Translations under genes and position numbers: made by a program
Notes under the pieces: generated by a model
Told to the model about the DNA's origin: nothing
What the model saw: only the letters and a program-made list of their open reading frames with translations
The model's database searches: none
In this document: positions 53,818 to 63,297 of the stretch, one piece after another
Layout of the letters: every line of letters starts with the position of its first letter
How positions within the stretch are numbered: the stretch's first letter is position 1
Source of the DNA: Dokdonella sp.
GTDB lineage: Bacteria; Pseudomonadota; Gammaproteobacteria; Xanthomonadales; Rhodanobacteraceae
DNA length: 64,000 bases
Reading direction: 5' to 3'
Assembly (NCBI RefSeq): GCF_017744955.1
Contig: NZ_JAGIAG010000001.1
Coordinates: forward strand, 434,001-498,000

Positions 53818-54825
53818 ATGCGTATCGGAAAGCCCTACACCGTTTGGGAATTCGTCGTCTGGACGCGGCGCGCGAGCTACGTCCTGATCGCGCTCGCCGT
53901 CGTGCCGGCGCTGCTCCGTCAATGGGCGGGATGGACGTGGCTGACGATTCCGCTCGGCGTCGTCGTCCTGCTCGGCACCACGGTCGCGCTGTCGGCCGGA
54001 TTCAAGATGCAGCAGACCTACGGCCGCATGCTGGAGGCGCAGCAGATCTGGTCGTCCATCGCCAGTGCCAGCCGCGCCTGGGGCTTCCTCTGCCGCGATT
54101 CCGTCGCCGATCCGGCGCGTGCGCGCGAACTCGTGCAGCGTCATTTCGCCTGGCTCGCGGCGCTGCGCCACCAGCTGCGCCGCACGATGCCGTGGGAGAC
54201 CACCGACAAGGCCTACAACGTCGAGTACCGCCGCCTGTACCGCATCCACGAGCGCGAGGAATCGCTGGAGGCGGAGCTGGCCCGCTACGTCGGCCCGGAT
54301 GACGCGGCCCGCATGCTCGCCTCGAGAAGTCAGGCGCTGCAGGCGCTCGATCTGCAGCGCGCGCAGACGCGGCGCCTGCTCGACGAGGGTGGCCTCGGCC
54401 CGGCCGCGTTCGCCGAGCTGCAGAAGGCGATCCGCGACTTCCAGGAACAGCAGGGACGCGCGGAGCGGATCAAGAACTACCCGTACCCGAGGCAGCACGC
54501 CTTCATCAATTCGCTGTTCGTGCGGATCCTCTGCGTGCTGCTGCCGCTCGGCGTGATGGGCGAGTTCGCCCGCCTGGACGGCCTCGTCGACGGATGGGCG
54601 AAGGGCCACATGGTCTGGTTCGGCGTTCCGCTCGGCATCCTGATCTCGTGGATGTACGCCTCGCTCGACCGTGTCGGCGAAAGCACCGAAAACCCGTTCG
54701 AGGGCGGCGCCAACGACGTGCCGATCACGCGCATCTGCCGCGAGATCGAAGACGACCTGCGCGAGATGCTGGGCGAGGCCGTGGATCGGCCTGCGTATGG
54801 CCTCGATGAGGACATCGCGCTGTAG
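53818..54825 (+). CDS. Bestrophin-family ion channel
   Basis: The 335-residue protein has two N-terminal hydrophobic segments (VLIALAVVPALL, WLTIPLGVVVLLGTTVAL), a long charged middle with helical runs (AQTRRLLDEG, IRDFQEQQGRAERIKNYPYPRQ) and two more hydrophobic segments (FVRILCVLLPLGVMGEF, MVWFGVPLGILISWMY). The C-terminal SLDRVGESTENPFEGGANDVP is a bestrophin mark (the N-P-F-x-x-x-x-x-D-V-P calcium-clasp-like segment). Bacterial bestrophins form pentameric anion or cation channels. It is the last gene of the run beginning at 51102. The 338-base spacer after it holds the tandem repeat and the hemP promoter. Confidence 0.88.
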   Translation: MRIGKPYTVWEFVVWTRRASYVLIALAVVPALLRQWAGWTWLTIPLGVVVLLGTTVALSAGFKMQQTYGRMLEAQQIWSSIASASRAWGFLCRDSVADPARARELVQRHFAWLAALRHQLRRTMPWETTDKAYNVEYRRLYRIHEREESLEAELARYVGPDDAARMLASRSQALQALDLQRAQTRRLLDEGGLGPAAFAELQKAIRDFQEQQGRAERIKNYPYPRQHAFINSLFVRILCVLLPLGVMGEFARLDGLVDGWAKGHMVWFGVPLGILISWMYASLDRVGESTENPFEGGANDVPITRICREIEDDLREMLGEAVDRPAYGLDEDIAL

Positions 54826-54934
54826 GCGATCGCGCCGACGTCACCGACCCATTGCCAGTCCCGGGTTGGAAGTCCCGCTCTCCTGCGCGCGGGAGTTCGT
54901 GGCGCACCGGCCCGGCCGATCGGCCCGGTTACCG

Positions 54935-54970
54935 TCTGCACCCGATCGAGAATCTGCACCCGATCGAGAA
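54935..54970. repeat. 18-base perfect tandem duplication
   Basis: TCTGCACCCGATCGAGAA occurs twice head to tail (54935-54952 and 54953-54970). It lies in the 338-base spacer between the bestrophin and hemP genes (54826-55163), about 140 bases before the hemP promoter. The rest of the spacer has no gene that I can support. Confidence 0.8.
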
Positions 54971-55104
54971 ATGGAATGGACATCCGCAGGCCGGCGACGC
55001 GGATCGTTCTGCCTTGGCTTCGCAAGACTTCGAAGGGCAGGTGCGACACCGGCAGGCAACAATCGGACGACGGCTTCCATGCCGCAGTCCGGCTATGCCG
55101 GTGA

Positions 55105-55134
55105 TTGACACTCAAATGAGAATCGTTATCATTT
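55105..55134 (+). promoter_or_regulatory. hemP promoter with Fur box
   Basis: A consensus -35 TTGACA (55105-55110) is followed at 16 bases by TATCAT (55127-55132) as -10. Overlapping the -10 is AATGAGAATCGTTATCAT (about 55115-55132), which matches the Fur consensus GATAATGATAATCATTATC closely as an inverted repeat. Iron-loaded Fur bound here would block the heme uptake operon downstream (hemP, receptor and following genes). Confidence 0.9.
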
Positions 55135-55163
55135 ACCCCGCCACCACGACGCGGGAGTAAGCC

Positions 55164-55373
55164 ATGTTCGAGCCACATCATGCTGCGCCGGGCGTTTTCG
55201 ACTCCGGCTCGCGCACGTCTTCGGTCAGCGATCATCGTCCGCGCAATCCTGCTCCGCAGCGCATCGCCAGCGGCAAGCTGCTCGGCGGCGGCAACGAGCT
55301 GGTGATCGAGCACGCCGGACAGGAATACCGCCTGCGCCTGACGCGCAACGACAAGCTGATCCTCACCAAGTAA
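55164..55373 (+). CDS. hemP: Hemin uptake protein HemP
   Basis: The 69-residue protein shows the HemP core: a basic/polar lead, then RIASGKLLGGGNELVIEHAGQEYRLRLTRNDKLILTK, with the S-x-x-L-x-x-G and Y-x-L-R-x-T-x-x-x-K-L-I-L pattern. HemP/HmuP is a small DNA-binding-like factor needed for expression of the heme receptor in other proteobacteria. It is the first gene of the Fur-controlled unit, 139 bases ahead of the receptor gene. GGGAGTAA precedes the ATG. Confidence 0.93.
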   Translation: MFEPHHAAPGVFDSGSRTSSVSDHRPRNPAPQRIASGKLLGGGNELVIEHAGQEYRLRLTRNDKLILTK

Positions 55374-55512
55374 CACGTTTCCCCGCGCGGCCGCCGCCGC
55401 GCAAGCCGGCGCGCCGCGCCGGCCATCCGCTCCAACGTCGCCAGCCCGAGCCGGACGCCATCCCGGTTCCCCGCCAGCCAGTTGTTCCGAACGACTGTCG
55501 AACAGGGACCGC

Positions 55513-57765
55513 ATGATCCGCACACCACTCGCCGGCGCCGTGCTGGCCGCGCTCGCCGGCGTCGCGCACGCCGAAACGCCCGAGCCCGAACTCGGCATCC
55601 TCGACGAACTCGACCGCATCGTCGTCACCGCGACGATGACGCCGCGCGCGCAGAAGGACGTCGCCAGCGAAGTCAGCGTGATCGACGCGCTGGAAATCGA
55701 TCGCCGCCAGATGCACGACATCGCCGACCTGGTGCGCTACGAACCCGGCGTGTCGGTGACCGGCAGCAGCAGCGGCGGCAACCGCTTCGGCACCGGCGGC
55801 TTCGCCATCCGCGGCCTGTCCGGCAACCGCGTGCGCATCGAGGTCGACGGCATCGCGGTGCCCGACGCGTTCGCGATCGGCAGCTTCTCCAGCGCCGGCC
55901 GCGACGTCGTCGACGTCGATGCGCTCAAGCGCGTCGAGATCGTGCGCGGCGCGGCTTCCTCGCTGTACGGTTCGGACGCGCTCGCCGGCGTGGTCGCGTT
56001 CACCACCAAGGACCCGGCCGACTACCTCGGCAAGGACGGCGGCCAGTTCGCCTCGGCCAAGCTGCTCTACGACAGCGCCAGCCGCGAAACCGCGCTCAGC
56101 GGCACCTGGGCCGGCGGCAGTGCGCGCGACGGCGTCGTGCTGGTGGCGACGCATCGCGACGGCCACGCGCAGAACACGAAGGGCGAGGACGACAGCGCAG
56201 GCGCGCGCCGCACGCGCCCCAATCCGCAGGACACGCGCAGCGACGCGCTGCTCGCCAAGTACGTGCACGCCGCCGACTCCGGCCGCATCGACCGCCTCAC
56301 CTTCGACGGCGAGCGCGGCAAGGTCGACACCGACGTGCTCAGCAGCCGCGGCTACAGCGCGATGACCAACACGCTGACGACGCGGCTCGACGGCCGCGAC
56401 GAGAGCGAGCGCCTGCGCCTGTCGTTCGGCCAGGAGTTACCGCTCGTCTCCGCGTTCGCCGACCGCCTCGACTGGAAGATCTACGCGCAGCGCAGCGAAG
56501 TCACGCAGGACACGCACGAAGACCGCTGGTCGCAGAGCGACGCCGGGCTGGTCAATCCGAAGCAGCGCTTCCGCCGCTTCACCTTCGAGCAGCGCGTGCT
56601 CGGCGCGGAAGCGACCGCGCGCAAGGATTTCCGCACCGGCGGCGTCGAACACGCGATCACCTACGGCGTCGACCTCGCGCGTACGCGCACGCAGGAGCAG
56701 CGCGACGGCTGGCAGCGCGACGTCACCACCGGCGCCGTCACCAACGTGGTTTCGCCGGACACCTTCCCGGTGCGCGACTTCCCGACCAGCGACACCACCA
56801 CCGCCGCGCTGTTCGCCCAGGACGAAATGCGTCTCGCCGACGGCCGCCTCAGCCTGATCCCGGCGCTGCGCGTGGATTACTACAAGATGGAGCCGCGCCA
56901 CGACGGCGTGTTCGCCGAGGACAATCCCGGCGTCCGCCCGGTCGCGCTCGACCACACCAGCTGGTCGCCGAAGCTCGGCGCGATCTGGCGTTTCGACGAC
57001 ACCTGGTCGGCCTTCGCGCAGTACGCGCACGGCTTCCGCGCGCCGCCGTACAACGACGTCAACATCGGCTTCACCAACCTGCAATTCGGCTACACCGCGC
57101 TGCCCAATCCGAAGCTGAAGCCGGAAACCAGCAACGGCCTCGAGCTCGGCCTGCGCGCGAACGGTCGCTACGGCTACGCCAGCGTGTCCGCCTACGAGAA
57201 CCGCTATCGCGACTTCATCGAGTCGCAGTCCTTCGTCGGCACGGACCCGGAGACCGGCTTGATGCTGTTCCAGTCGGTCAACCGCAGCCGCGTGAAGATC
57301 CGCGGCGCCGAAATCCGCTACGGACTCGATTTCGGCGCCTTCGCCGACACGCTCGCCGGCTTCTCGCTGAAGGGCAACCTGGCCTACGCGCATGCCGACG
57401 ACGAGACCGCGAAGGAGCCGCTGGCCAGCGTCGATCCGCTCAGCGCCGTGGTCGGGCTCGCCTACGAGCGCGACGACTGGAGCACCGAACTGCTCGGCCG
57501 CTTCGTCGAACGCAAGGATCGCCTGCCGAAGCCGGCCGAAGGCGAAGCGGCGCCGTTCGCCGCGCCGGGCTACGCGACCGTCGACTTCTACGCGCGCTGG
57601 AAACCGTACGAGCGGCTCGAAGTGTTCGGCGCGCTGACCAACCTCACCGATCGACGCTACTGGAACTGGGGCATGGTCAACGCGATTCCGTACAGCGCGG
57701 CGACGATCAACCGCTACAGCGAACCGGGCCGCGCGGTGCGCGTCGGACTGCGCGCGACCTTCTGA
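55513..57765 (+). CDS. TonB-dependent heme/hemoglobin receptor
   Basis: The 750-residue protein has a signal peptide (cut after AHA), a TonB box-like stretch (LDRIVVTATMTPR), a plug domain (ADLVRYEPGVSVTG, GFAIRGLSGNRVRIEVDGIAVPD, DVDALKRVEIVRGAASSLYGSDALAGVVAF) and a 22-stranded barrel ending in Phe (RVGLRATF). In the barrel the heme-receptor motifs FRAPPYNDVN (FRAP) and NPKLKPETS (NPxL) are both present, with a His upstream in YAHGFRAP. It belongs to the hemoglobin/transferrin/lactoferrin receptor family. It follows hemP and precedes two proteins of the same operon. The start is the ATG at 55513, which gives the signal peptide. Confidence 0.93.
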   Translation: MIRTPLAGAVLAALAGVAHAETPEPELGILDELDRIVVTATMTPRAQKDVASEVSVIDALEIDRRQMHDIADLVRYEPGVSVTGSSSGGNRFGTGGFAIRGLSGNRVRIEVDGIAVPDAFAIGSFSSAGRDVVDVDALKRVEIVRGAASSLYGSDALAGVVAFTTKDPADYLGKDGGQFASAKLLYDSASRETALSGTWAGGSARDGVVLVATHRDGHAQNTKGEDDSAGARRTRPNPQDTRSDALLAKYVHAADSGRIDRLTFDGERGKVDTDVLSSRGYSAMTNTLTTRLDGRDESERLRLSFGQELPLVSAFADRLDWKIYAQRSEVTQDTHEDRWSQSDAGLVNPKQRFRRFTFEQRVLGAEATARKDFRTGGVEHAITYGVDLARTRTQEQRDGWQRDVTTGAVTNVVSPDTFPVRDFPTSDTTTAALFAQDEMRLADGRLSLIPALRVDYYKMEPRHDGVFAEDNPGVRPVALDHTSWSPKLGAIWRFDDTWSAFAQYAHGFRAPPYNDVNIGFTNLQFGYTALPNPKLKPETSNGLELGLRANGRYGYASVSAYENRYRDFIESQSFVGTDPETGLMLFQSVNRSRVKIRGAEIRYGLDFGAFADTLAGFSLKGNLAYAHADDETAKEPLASVDPLSAVVGLAYERDDWSTELLGRFVERKDRLPKPAEGEAAPFAAPGYATVDFYARWKPYERLEVFGALTNLTDRRYWNWGMVNAIPYSAATINRYSEPGRAVRVGLRATF

Positions 57766-57786
57766 GCCCAACCCCACGAGGCACGC

Positions 57787-58461
57787 ATGAGCGACTATCA
57801 CGACGACCGGAATGCGCTGCCGCCCGATCCCGCCGAGCCGCCGTTCGGCGCCTGGAGCGAGGCGAACGCGCCGCGCTCGGAAGCGCCGCCGCCGCGCGCG
57901 TCCGCCGCGCTCGATCTGCCGCGCCTGGCCGAATGGCTGCCGCGGCTCGGCGCCGTGCTGTGGCTGGAGCGTCGCGAGCGGCGCAGCCCGCCGCTGCGCG
58001 CGCTGATCGGCGCGCGCGGCATCGTCCTGCTCGAGCATCCGTCGCTCGCGGTGCTCGGCCGCTGCGTCGCGATCACCGCGCACACCGCGGTCACGCCGCA
58101 GGGACCGCGCGAATGGCTGAGCTTCCGCGACACGAAGGACGAAGTGCGCGCGAAGCTGTTCCTGCTGCCCGACACCGACTACCTCGCCTGGGACGAAATG
58201 GCCGCCGCGACGCGCCTCGCGCCGACCCGCGAGGACACGCCCGGCTGGCACGCGCACACCGCGTTCCTGCGCGGCGCGCTGGCACGTTTCGGCACGGCGT
58301 GGTGCGCGCGCGTGCTGCGCTTCGATGCCGGCCGCCTGCCGTGGTTGCGCACGCTCGACGCGCAGCCGCCGCTGCGTCTTTCCCTGCTCGGCCTCGAACT
58401 CGCGCGCACGATCGCGCGCAGCGAAAGCGCCGAGCTCGTCTCGCCCCTGCATTCCGCTTGA
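57787..58461 (+). CDS. Conserved protein of the heme-uptake operon, hemin-use protein-like
   Basis: The 224-residue protein has a low-complexity Pro/Ala N-terminus (1-40), then a folded part with LAEWLPRLGAVLWLERRERRSPPLRALIGARGIVLLEHPSLA and REWLSFRDTKDEVRAKLFLLPDTDYLAWDEM. There is no signal peptide. Its position 21 bases after the receptor stop and 11 bases before the next gene shows that it is part of this operon. Xanthomonadaceae carry similarly placed hemin transport proteins; a distant link to the HutX/HmuS heme-handling fold is possible but not shown. Role in cytosolic heme handling is inferred. Confidence 0.65.
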   Translation: MSDYHDDRNALPPDPAEPPFGAWSEANAPRSEAPPPRASAALDLPRLAEWLPRLGAVLWLERRERRSPPLRALIGARGIVLLEHPSLAVLGRCVAITAHTAVTPQGPREWLSFRDTKDEVRAKLFLLPDTDYLAWDEMAAATRLAPTREDTPGWHAHTAFLRGALARFGTAWCARVLRFDAGRLPWLRTLDAQPPLRLSLLGLELARTIARSESAELVSPLHSA

Positions 58462-58472
58462 AGGAGATTCCG

Positions 58473-59627
58473 ATGCGCCCGTTGCCAGCCCGCAAGCTTC
58501 ATGTGCGACCCACCCAGGATCGCGACGGTCGGGTCGGATCGACCTGGTGTGCTGGATCGAGTCCTCGGAAGATCCACTCACGGCCGTCCCTGGCTGCACT
58601 TCTCGCGGTTGCCGCCGTCCTGACGCTTCCCGGTTGCGCCGCGTATGCGACCAAGCCGGCCAAGGAAGCGCCCAAGCCGCTGGCCGAAGCCGCGCCCGCG
58701 AACTACGTGCCGCCCTGCGCGCAGACACCGGCCACGCCGGAGGCCGCGTTCGACTGCGATCGCAAGAGCATCCTCGCGATGGCCGGCGAGTTCCGCGTGC
58801 GCTTCGCCTTCGACGAGACCGCCGCGCTGGCGCCCGGCTACGCGCCGCACGCGCCGCAGCGCTCCGGCGGCACCGAGCTGGTCGAAGTCATCGCCGACAC
58901 CGGCGAGCGCATCTCGTTGCAGCACATCCTGGTGCTCGGCAAGGACCACACGGTCGTCAAGCACTGGCGCCAGGACTGGCAGTACCAGCCGAAGCAGATG
59001 CTGCGCTTCCGCGGCCTCGGCCGCTTCGACACGCAGGCCGTCGCCGAAGCCGACGCGCGCGGCGCGTGGTCGCAGACCGTCTACGAAGTCGACGACGCGC
59101 CTCGCTACGCCGGCCTCGGCCGCTGGGTGCACGCGAACGGCGAGAACGTGTGGGAGTCCGAACGCGTATGGCGCCCGCTGCCGAGGCGCGAGTACACCAA
59201 GCGCAGCGACTACCAGGCGCTCGAAGTGATCAACCGCCATGCGCTGACGCCGGCCGGCTGGATCCACGAGCAGGACAACACCAAGCTCGCGCTGAAGCCA
59301 GACGGCAGCACGCAGGCGCTCGCGCGCGAACGCGGCATCAACAGCTACACGCGCATCACCGACTACGACTTCGGCGCCGGCCGCGACTACTGGAAGAAGA
59401 CCGCGGCGTTCTGGTCCGAGCTGCGCGAGGAATGGGCCCGCTACGAGGCGGCGCACCCGAATTTCACCACCAGCCCGGAACCGAACGGCGAGCCGCGCAT
59501 CGAGAAGTTCTTCGCGCTGGCGGAGCGGGTCGAGAAAGGCGAGGCGGTCGCGCCGACGGAACTGCGCGCGGTGTTCGAGGAGTACGTGCGGCCGGCGGGC
59601 GCCAAGCTCGCCGCGAGTGACCGGTAG
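58473..59627 (+). CDS. DUF6607-type lipoprotein of the heme operon
   Basis: The 384-residue protein starts at the ATG at 58473 with AAGGAG nearby. An unusual lead of about 43 residues (MRPLPARKLHVRPTQDRDGR...) comes before a lipoprotein-type signal (SLAALLAVAAVLTLPGC), after which the mature part has VELVEVIADTGERISLQHILVLGKDHTVVKHWRQDWQYQ and YEVDDAPRYAGLGRWVHANGENVWESERVWRPLPRREYTKRSDYQ, a pattern I associate with the DUF6607 family. The extra lead interrupts a normal signal peptide and may not be real coding sequence. It ends the heme operon. Likely at the inner face of the outer membrane; function unknown. Confidence 0.72.
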   Translation: MRPLPARKLHVRPTQDRDGRVGSTWCAGSSPRKIHSRPSLAALLAVAAVLTLPGCAAYATKPAKEAPKPLAEAAPANYVPPCAQTPATPEAAFDCDRKSILAMAGEFRVRFAFDETAALAPGYAPHAPQRSGGTELVEVIADTGERISLQHILVLGKDHTVVKHWRQDWQYQPKQMLRFRGLGRFDTQAVAEADARGAWSQTVYEVDDAPRYAGLGRWVHANGENVWESERVWRPLPRREYTKRSDYQALEVINRHALTPAGWIHEQDNTKLALKPDGSTQALARERGINSYTRITDYDFGAGRDYWKKTAAFWSELREEWARYEAAHPNFTTSPEPNGEPRIEKFFALAERVEKGEAVAPTELRAVFEEYVRPAGAKLAASDR

Positions 59628-59744
59628 TTCACCTTGCGGAAGCTCGGAAGAGATGGCCGCTCGCGCGCTGGCGGAACGCAGCGCAAGTAAGGCGGAATGC
59701 CACTTGCTCGTGCCGGAGGAGGGCCATTCCTCGGTCGCCGGTCA

Positions 59745-59764
59745 ATGCCCGCGTTTGCGGGCAT
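59745..59764. repeat. REP-like hairpin between convergent genes
   Basis: ATGCCCGC (59745-59752) and GCGGGCAT (59757-59764) pair across GTTT. The GTCATGCCCGCAAACGCGGGCAT type is a common dispersed intergenic hairpin in proteobacterial genomes. It lies between the heme operon end (59627) and the antitoxin gene end (59785), where it could end transcription from either side. Confidence 0.7.
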
Positions 59765-59784
59765 GACGACCGAGCGTGGTGCCT

Positions 59785-60084
59785 TCAAGCCGCTTCGGCG
59801 GTCAGGCGCACGCCGAGTGCACGGGCGACCTTCAACACCGTATCGAAACGGGGTTTGGCACCGGGACTGAGGGCCTTGTACAGGCTCTCCCGCCCGAGGC
59901 CCGCATCCTTGGCGATCTGCGCCATGCCGCGCGCGCGCGCAATGTCGCCGAGCGCGAGGATCAAAAGGTCGCTGTCGCCGGTCTCGAGGACGGCGCTCAC
60001 ATACTCCGCAATCGCTTCGTCGTCGCGCAGATAGCGCGCGGCGTCGAACGGAAGGAGTTTGGCGCGTTTGCCGGTCTTGCTCAT
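59785..60084 (-). CDS. HigA-like addiction module antidote protein
   Basis: The 99-residue protein has an Xre-type helix-turn-helix: ALGDIARARGMAQIAKDAGLGRESLYKALSPGAKPRFDTVLKVARALGV, the pattern of the putative addiction-module antidote family (TIGR02684). Its start overlaps the toxin stop by four bases. It should bind and neutralise the upstream toxin and repress the shared promoter, which carries an inverted repeat (60392-60409). Toxin-first order is usual for this type. The N-terminus (SKTGKRAKLLPFDAARYL) is likely the toxin-binding or linker part. Confidence 0.93.
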   Translation of the reverse strand: MSKTGKRAKLLPFDAARYLRDDEAIAEYVSAVLETGDSDLLILALGDIARARGMAQIAKDAGLGRESLYKALSPGAKPRFDTVLKVARALGVRLTAEAA

Positions 60085-60383
60085 GATTCGATCTCCAGTT
60101 CGCGGGCAATGCGCTGTGCCCGTTTGATGTCGCGCGACTGGCTCGATTTGTCGCCTCCGGCGAGCATCACGATGATCAGCGCGCCGCGGCGTGTGAAGTA
60201 CAGGCGATAGCCTGGTCCGGTATCGACGCGCATTTCCGAAATGCCTTCGCCGACCGTTTTCCAGTCTCCGAGATTTCCCGCTTCCGCGAAGCGCAGGCGC
60301 GCTGCGATACGCACCTGCGCGCGCGTGTCATCCAAGGCGTCGAGCCAATCCTGAAACGCTTGCGTCAGGCGGACCGTGTACAT
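60081..60383 (-). CDS. RelE/ParE-superfamily toxin (HigB-like)
   Basis: From the ATG at 60383 the protein has 100 residues: MYTVRLTQAFQDWLDALDDTRAQVRIAARLRFAEAGNLGDWKTVGEGISEMRVDTGPGYRLYFTRRG. The E-M-R-x-D-x-G-P-G-Y-R-[VL]-Y-[FY] stretch is the family signature (TIGR02683), and the closing basic run GDKSSQSRDIKRAQRIAREL is typical. Proteins of this group cut mRNA at the ribosome. An earlier ATG at 60410 would include the operator repeat and is less likely. It is paired with the antidote gene by a four-base overlap. Confidence 0.92.
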   Translation of the reverse strand: MYTVRLTQAFQDWLDALDDTRAQVRIAARLRFAEAGNLGDWKTVGEGISEMRVDTGPGYRLYFTRRGALIIVMLAGGDKSSQSRDIKRAQRIARELEIES

Positions 60384-60391
60384 ATCGAAAG

Positions 60392-60409
60392 TGTATCCAA
60401 TAGGATACA
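60392..60409. promoter_or_regulatory. Inverted-repeat operator of the toxin-antitoxin operon
   Basis: TGTATCC (60392-60398) and GGATACA (60403-60409) flank a 4-base spacer, 9 bases in front of the toxin ATG on the minus strand. Antidote proteins of this type bind such repeats to repress their own operon. It lies between the divergent-end boundaries of the toxin and ppc genes. Confidence 0.7.
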
Positions 60410-60429
60410 TTCGTCAACTGGGCGGTCCG

Positions 60430-63132
60430 TCAGCCGGTGTTCTGCAACGCCTGCGCAACCCCGTGCACACTCGACACCAGCGCGCGGAAGACCTCGTCGT
60501 CGGGACAGTCGGCCGCGCGCCAGCGCTGCAGCAGGTCGGCCTGGATCAGGTTCATCGGGTCGGCGTACGGATTGCGCAGGCGGATCGACTGCGCCAGGCG
60601 CGGGTCGTCGGCGAGCAGGCGGTCGCTGCGCTTCAGTCGCAATACCCAGTTCACCGTGCGCACGAATTCGTCGGCGAGACGCGGGAAGAACGTCGCATGC
60701 AGGGGACCGGCGAGTTCGGAGAAGCGCTCGGCGATGCCGAGGTCGCTCTTCGCCAGCATCATTTCGAGATCGCCGATCAGCGTGCGGAAGAAGGCCCAGT
60801 CGCGCGCCATCTCCTGCAGTACGGCTTCGTCGCCGCGCGCAGCGGCGGCGTCGAGCGCGCTGCCGACGCCGTACCAGCCGGGCAGGTTCGAGCGGCACTG
60901 CGTCCAGGCGAACACCCACGGGATCGCGCGCAGGCTGGCCACGCCGCCGGCGCCGCCGCGGCGCGACGGGCGCGAGCCGAGCGTCATGCGCTCGATCACG
61001 TCGATCGGCGTCGCCGCGCGGAAGTAGTCGACGAATGCGGGCGTGTCGACCACCAGGCCGCGATAGATCTTTTCACCGTCATCGGCCAGCGCGCGCATCG
61101 CCTCGCGCCAGCGCGCCTCGCGCGTCTCCGGCGGGCGCGGGCGCAAGGTCGCGTGCATCACCGCGCCGACGCTCTGCTCCAGGCTGCGCAGCGCGAGCGC
61201 GCGGATGCCGTACTTCTGGTGGATGACTTCGCCCTGCTCGGTCACGCGGAAGTGGCCGTCGACCGCGCCGCGCGGCGCGGCCATGACCGCACGCGAGGTC
61301 TTGCCGCCACCGCGGCTGACGCTGCCGCCGCGGCCGTGGAAGAACACCAGCGTGACGCCGGCCTCGCGCGCGACGTCGAGCAGTTCCACTTGCGCGCGCT
61401 GCAATGACCAGCGCGCGGCGAGCAGGCCGCCGTCCTTGGCGCTGTCGGAGTAGCCGAGCATGATCGTCTGGCGGTCGCCGCGCGCGGCCAGGTGCGCGCG
61501 ATAGACCGGATCGGCCAGCAGCGCCCTGAACGTCTGCGGCGCCGCGTGCAGATCGGCGATCGTCTCGAACAGCGGCGCGACGTCGAGCGGCACCGTGCCG
61601 ATGCCTTCGACCAGCCCGCCGGCACGCGCGAGCGCGAGCACGGCGAGCACGTCGGCGACGCTGCCGGCCATGCTGATGATGTAGACGCCGAGCGCGCCGT
61701 CGCCGTAGCGGCGGCGCGCATCGGCGAGCGCGGCGAACACCGCGACGCAGCGCTGCAGCGTCGGTGCGTCCTCCGGCGCCGGCAGCGATTGCTCGCCACT
61801 GGCGCAGGGCGCGAGGCGCTGCGCGCGCCGCGCCGCGTCGCGCGGCAGTTCGCCGAGCGCTTCACCGAGCGCGTCGGCGTGCACGCGCGAATCCTGGCGC
61901 ACGTCCAGGCGCGCCAGGTGGAAGCCGAACGCGTCGATGCGGCGTTGCAGTCGGCGCACGGCGAACCAGCCGGCGTGCGCGCCGCCGTGGGCGCGCAGCG
62001 ATTTGGCGATCAGCCCGACGTCGGCGGCGAACTCGGCCGGCTCGCGATACGCCTGCGGTTCGTCGTGCGCGGTCGCGGCGAGGCGCGCGCCGATCAGTTG
62101 CAGCAGGCCGCGATAGGGCATGTTGGCGTGGCGCGGGCGGATCTTCGCCGCGGCCTCGGGCAGCAGCGCGCGGTAGTCGGCCAGGCGCGCGAGCACGCCG
62201 CGCTCGATGCCGACGCGATCGCTGGTCTGCGTCAGCAGGCGCGCGAGTTCGGCGCATTCGTGGCGGTAGCGCGCGAGCACGATGCGGCGCTGCGTGCGCA
62301 AGGTCGCCGCGACCGTGTCGGCGCCGACGTTCGGATTGCCGTCCATGTCGCCGCCGACCCAGGAGGCGAAGCGCAGCAGGCGCGGCAGCCGCGGGCAGGT
62401 GCCGTAGACCGCGATCATCGCGTCCTCGAGCGTCTCGTAGAACACCGGCAGCACGCGGTAGATCGGATCGGCCAGGTAGAAGTCGACGTGGTCGAGCTCG
62501 TCCTGCACCGACGGGCGCACGTGCGAGATGTCGGCGGTCTGCCAGCCGCTGGTCAGCGCCATGCGCAGGCGCGCCCAGTCGACCGCGCGCTCGCCCGCGG
62601 TGCGCGGGCCGCTGAAGTCGGCGATCAGCGCGCGCACGATCTCCTGTTCCTTCTCCAGCAGCGCGCGCCGCGACGCCTCGGTCGGATGCGCGGTGAACAC
62701 CGGCTCGACGTCGATGCGCGGCAGCGCGGACAGGATCTCCCCGGCGTCGACGCCGGCCTCCTTCAATCGTTGCAGCACGTCGTGCAGGCCGTCGGGTTGC
62801 GGCCGCGCGCCGGCGATCTGGTAGTCGCGGCGCCGCCGGATGCGCTGCACGCGCTCGGCCACGTTGACCACCTGGAAATAGGTCGAGAACGCGCGGCTGA
62901 CCGCATCGGCGGTGGCGGCATCGAGCCCGGCCAGCTCCTGGGCCAGCGCGGCGGCTGGCTCGTCGTTCTGGCGGCGCTGGATGGCGGCGTTGCGCGCGGA
63001 CTCGACGCGCTCGTAGAACGCCTCGCCTTCCTGCTCGACCAGCAGCTCGCCGACCAGGCGCCCGAGCCGGCGCACGTCGTCGCGCAGGCCCTGGTCCTGC
63101 GGTCCGAATTCGGCATCGCGGCGTTCCTGCAT
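60430..63132 (-). CDS. ppc: Phosphoenolpyruvate carboxylase
   Basis: The 900-residue protein, normal length for bacteria, makes oxaloacetate from PEP and bicarbonate. The catalytic His (H149, in [15 protein letters not shown]), the Lys-containing [16 protein letters not shown], and the Arg/Gly-rich [14 protein letters not shown] are all present, and the C-terminus ends QNTG as in E. coli Ppc. It refills the TCA cycle during growth on sugars and links with the glyoxylate bypass here. Starting ATG at 63132 is used. The 322-base spacer up to the ACT-domain gene holds its promoter and a candidate operator. Confidence 0.97.
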   Translation of the reverse strand: MQERRDAEFGPQDQGLRDDVRRLGRLVGELLVEQEGEAFYERVESARNAAIQRRQNDEPAAALAQELAGLDAATADAVSRAFSTYFQVVNVAERVQRIRRRRDYQIAGARPQPDGLHDVLQRLKEAGVDAGEILSALPRIDVEPVFTAHPTEASRRALLEKEQEIVRALIADFSGPRTAGERAVDWARLRMALTSGWQTADISHVRPSVQDELDHVDFYLADPIYRVLPVFYETLEDAMIAVYGTCPRLPRLLRFASWVGGDMDGNPNVGADTVAATLRTQRRIVLARYRHECAELARLLTQTSDRVGIERGVLARLADYRALLPEAAAKIRPRHANMPYRGLLQLIGARLAATAHDEPQAYREPAEFAADVGLIAKSLRAHGGAHAGWFAVRRLQRRIDAFGFHLARLDVRQDSRVHADALGEALGELPRDAARRAQRLAPCASGEQSLPAPEDAPTLQRCVAVFAALADARRRYGDGALGVYIISMAGSVADVLAVLALARAGGLVEGIGTVPLDVAPLFETIADLHAAPQTFRALLADPVYRAHLAARGDRQTIMLGYSDSAKDGGLLAARWSLQRAQVELLDVAREAGVTLVFFHGRGGSVSRGGGKTSRAVMAAPRGAVDGHFRVTEQGEVIHQKYGIRALALRSLEQSVGAVMHATLRPRPPETREARWREAMRALADDGEKIYRGLVVDTPAFVDYFRAATPIDVIERMTLGSRPSRRGGAGGVASLRAIPWVFAWTQCRSNLPGWYGVGSALDAAAARGDEAVLQEMARDWAFFRTLIGDLEMMLAKSDLGIAERFSELAGPLHATFFPRLADEFVRTVNWVLRLKRSDRLLADDPRLAQSIRLRNPYADPMNLIQADLLQRWRAADCPDDEVFRALVSSVHGVAQALQNTG

Positions 63133-63297
63133 CGAGGCGCTCCGAGGGGTCGAGGACGCAGCTTAGCAATTCATGCTGCTTTGCAGCGAACGGCGCTCCG
63201 GGAAAAACCGGCGCCGGGCCGCTGCGCGGATTGCGATCGGCGTCTCAGTTCGGCGATCGACCGCGCCGGATTGTGCGAAAAAGCGTCCGCGCAGACA

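Noticed and set aside
54935..54970. Beginning of a CRISPR array
   Set aside because: Only two copies without spacers and no cas genes in the window.
58500..58590. IS remnant in the lipoprotein gene
   Set aside because: No terminal repeats or transposase fragments are seen; reported only as an odd N-terminal lead.
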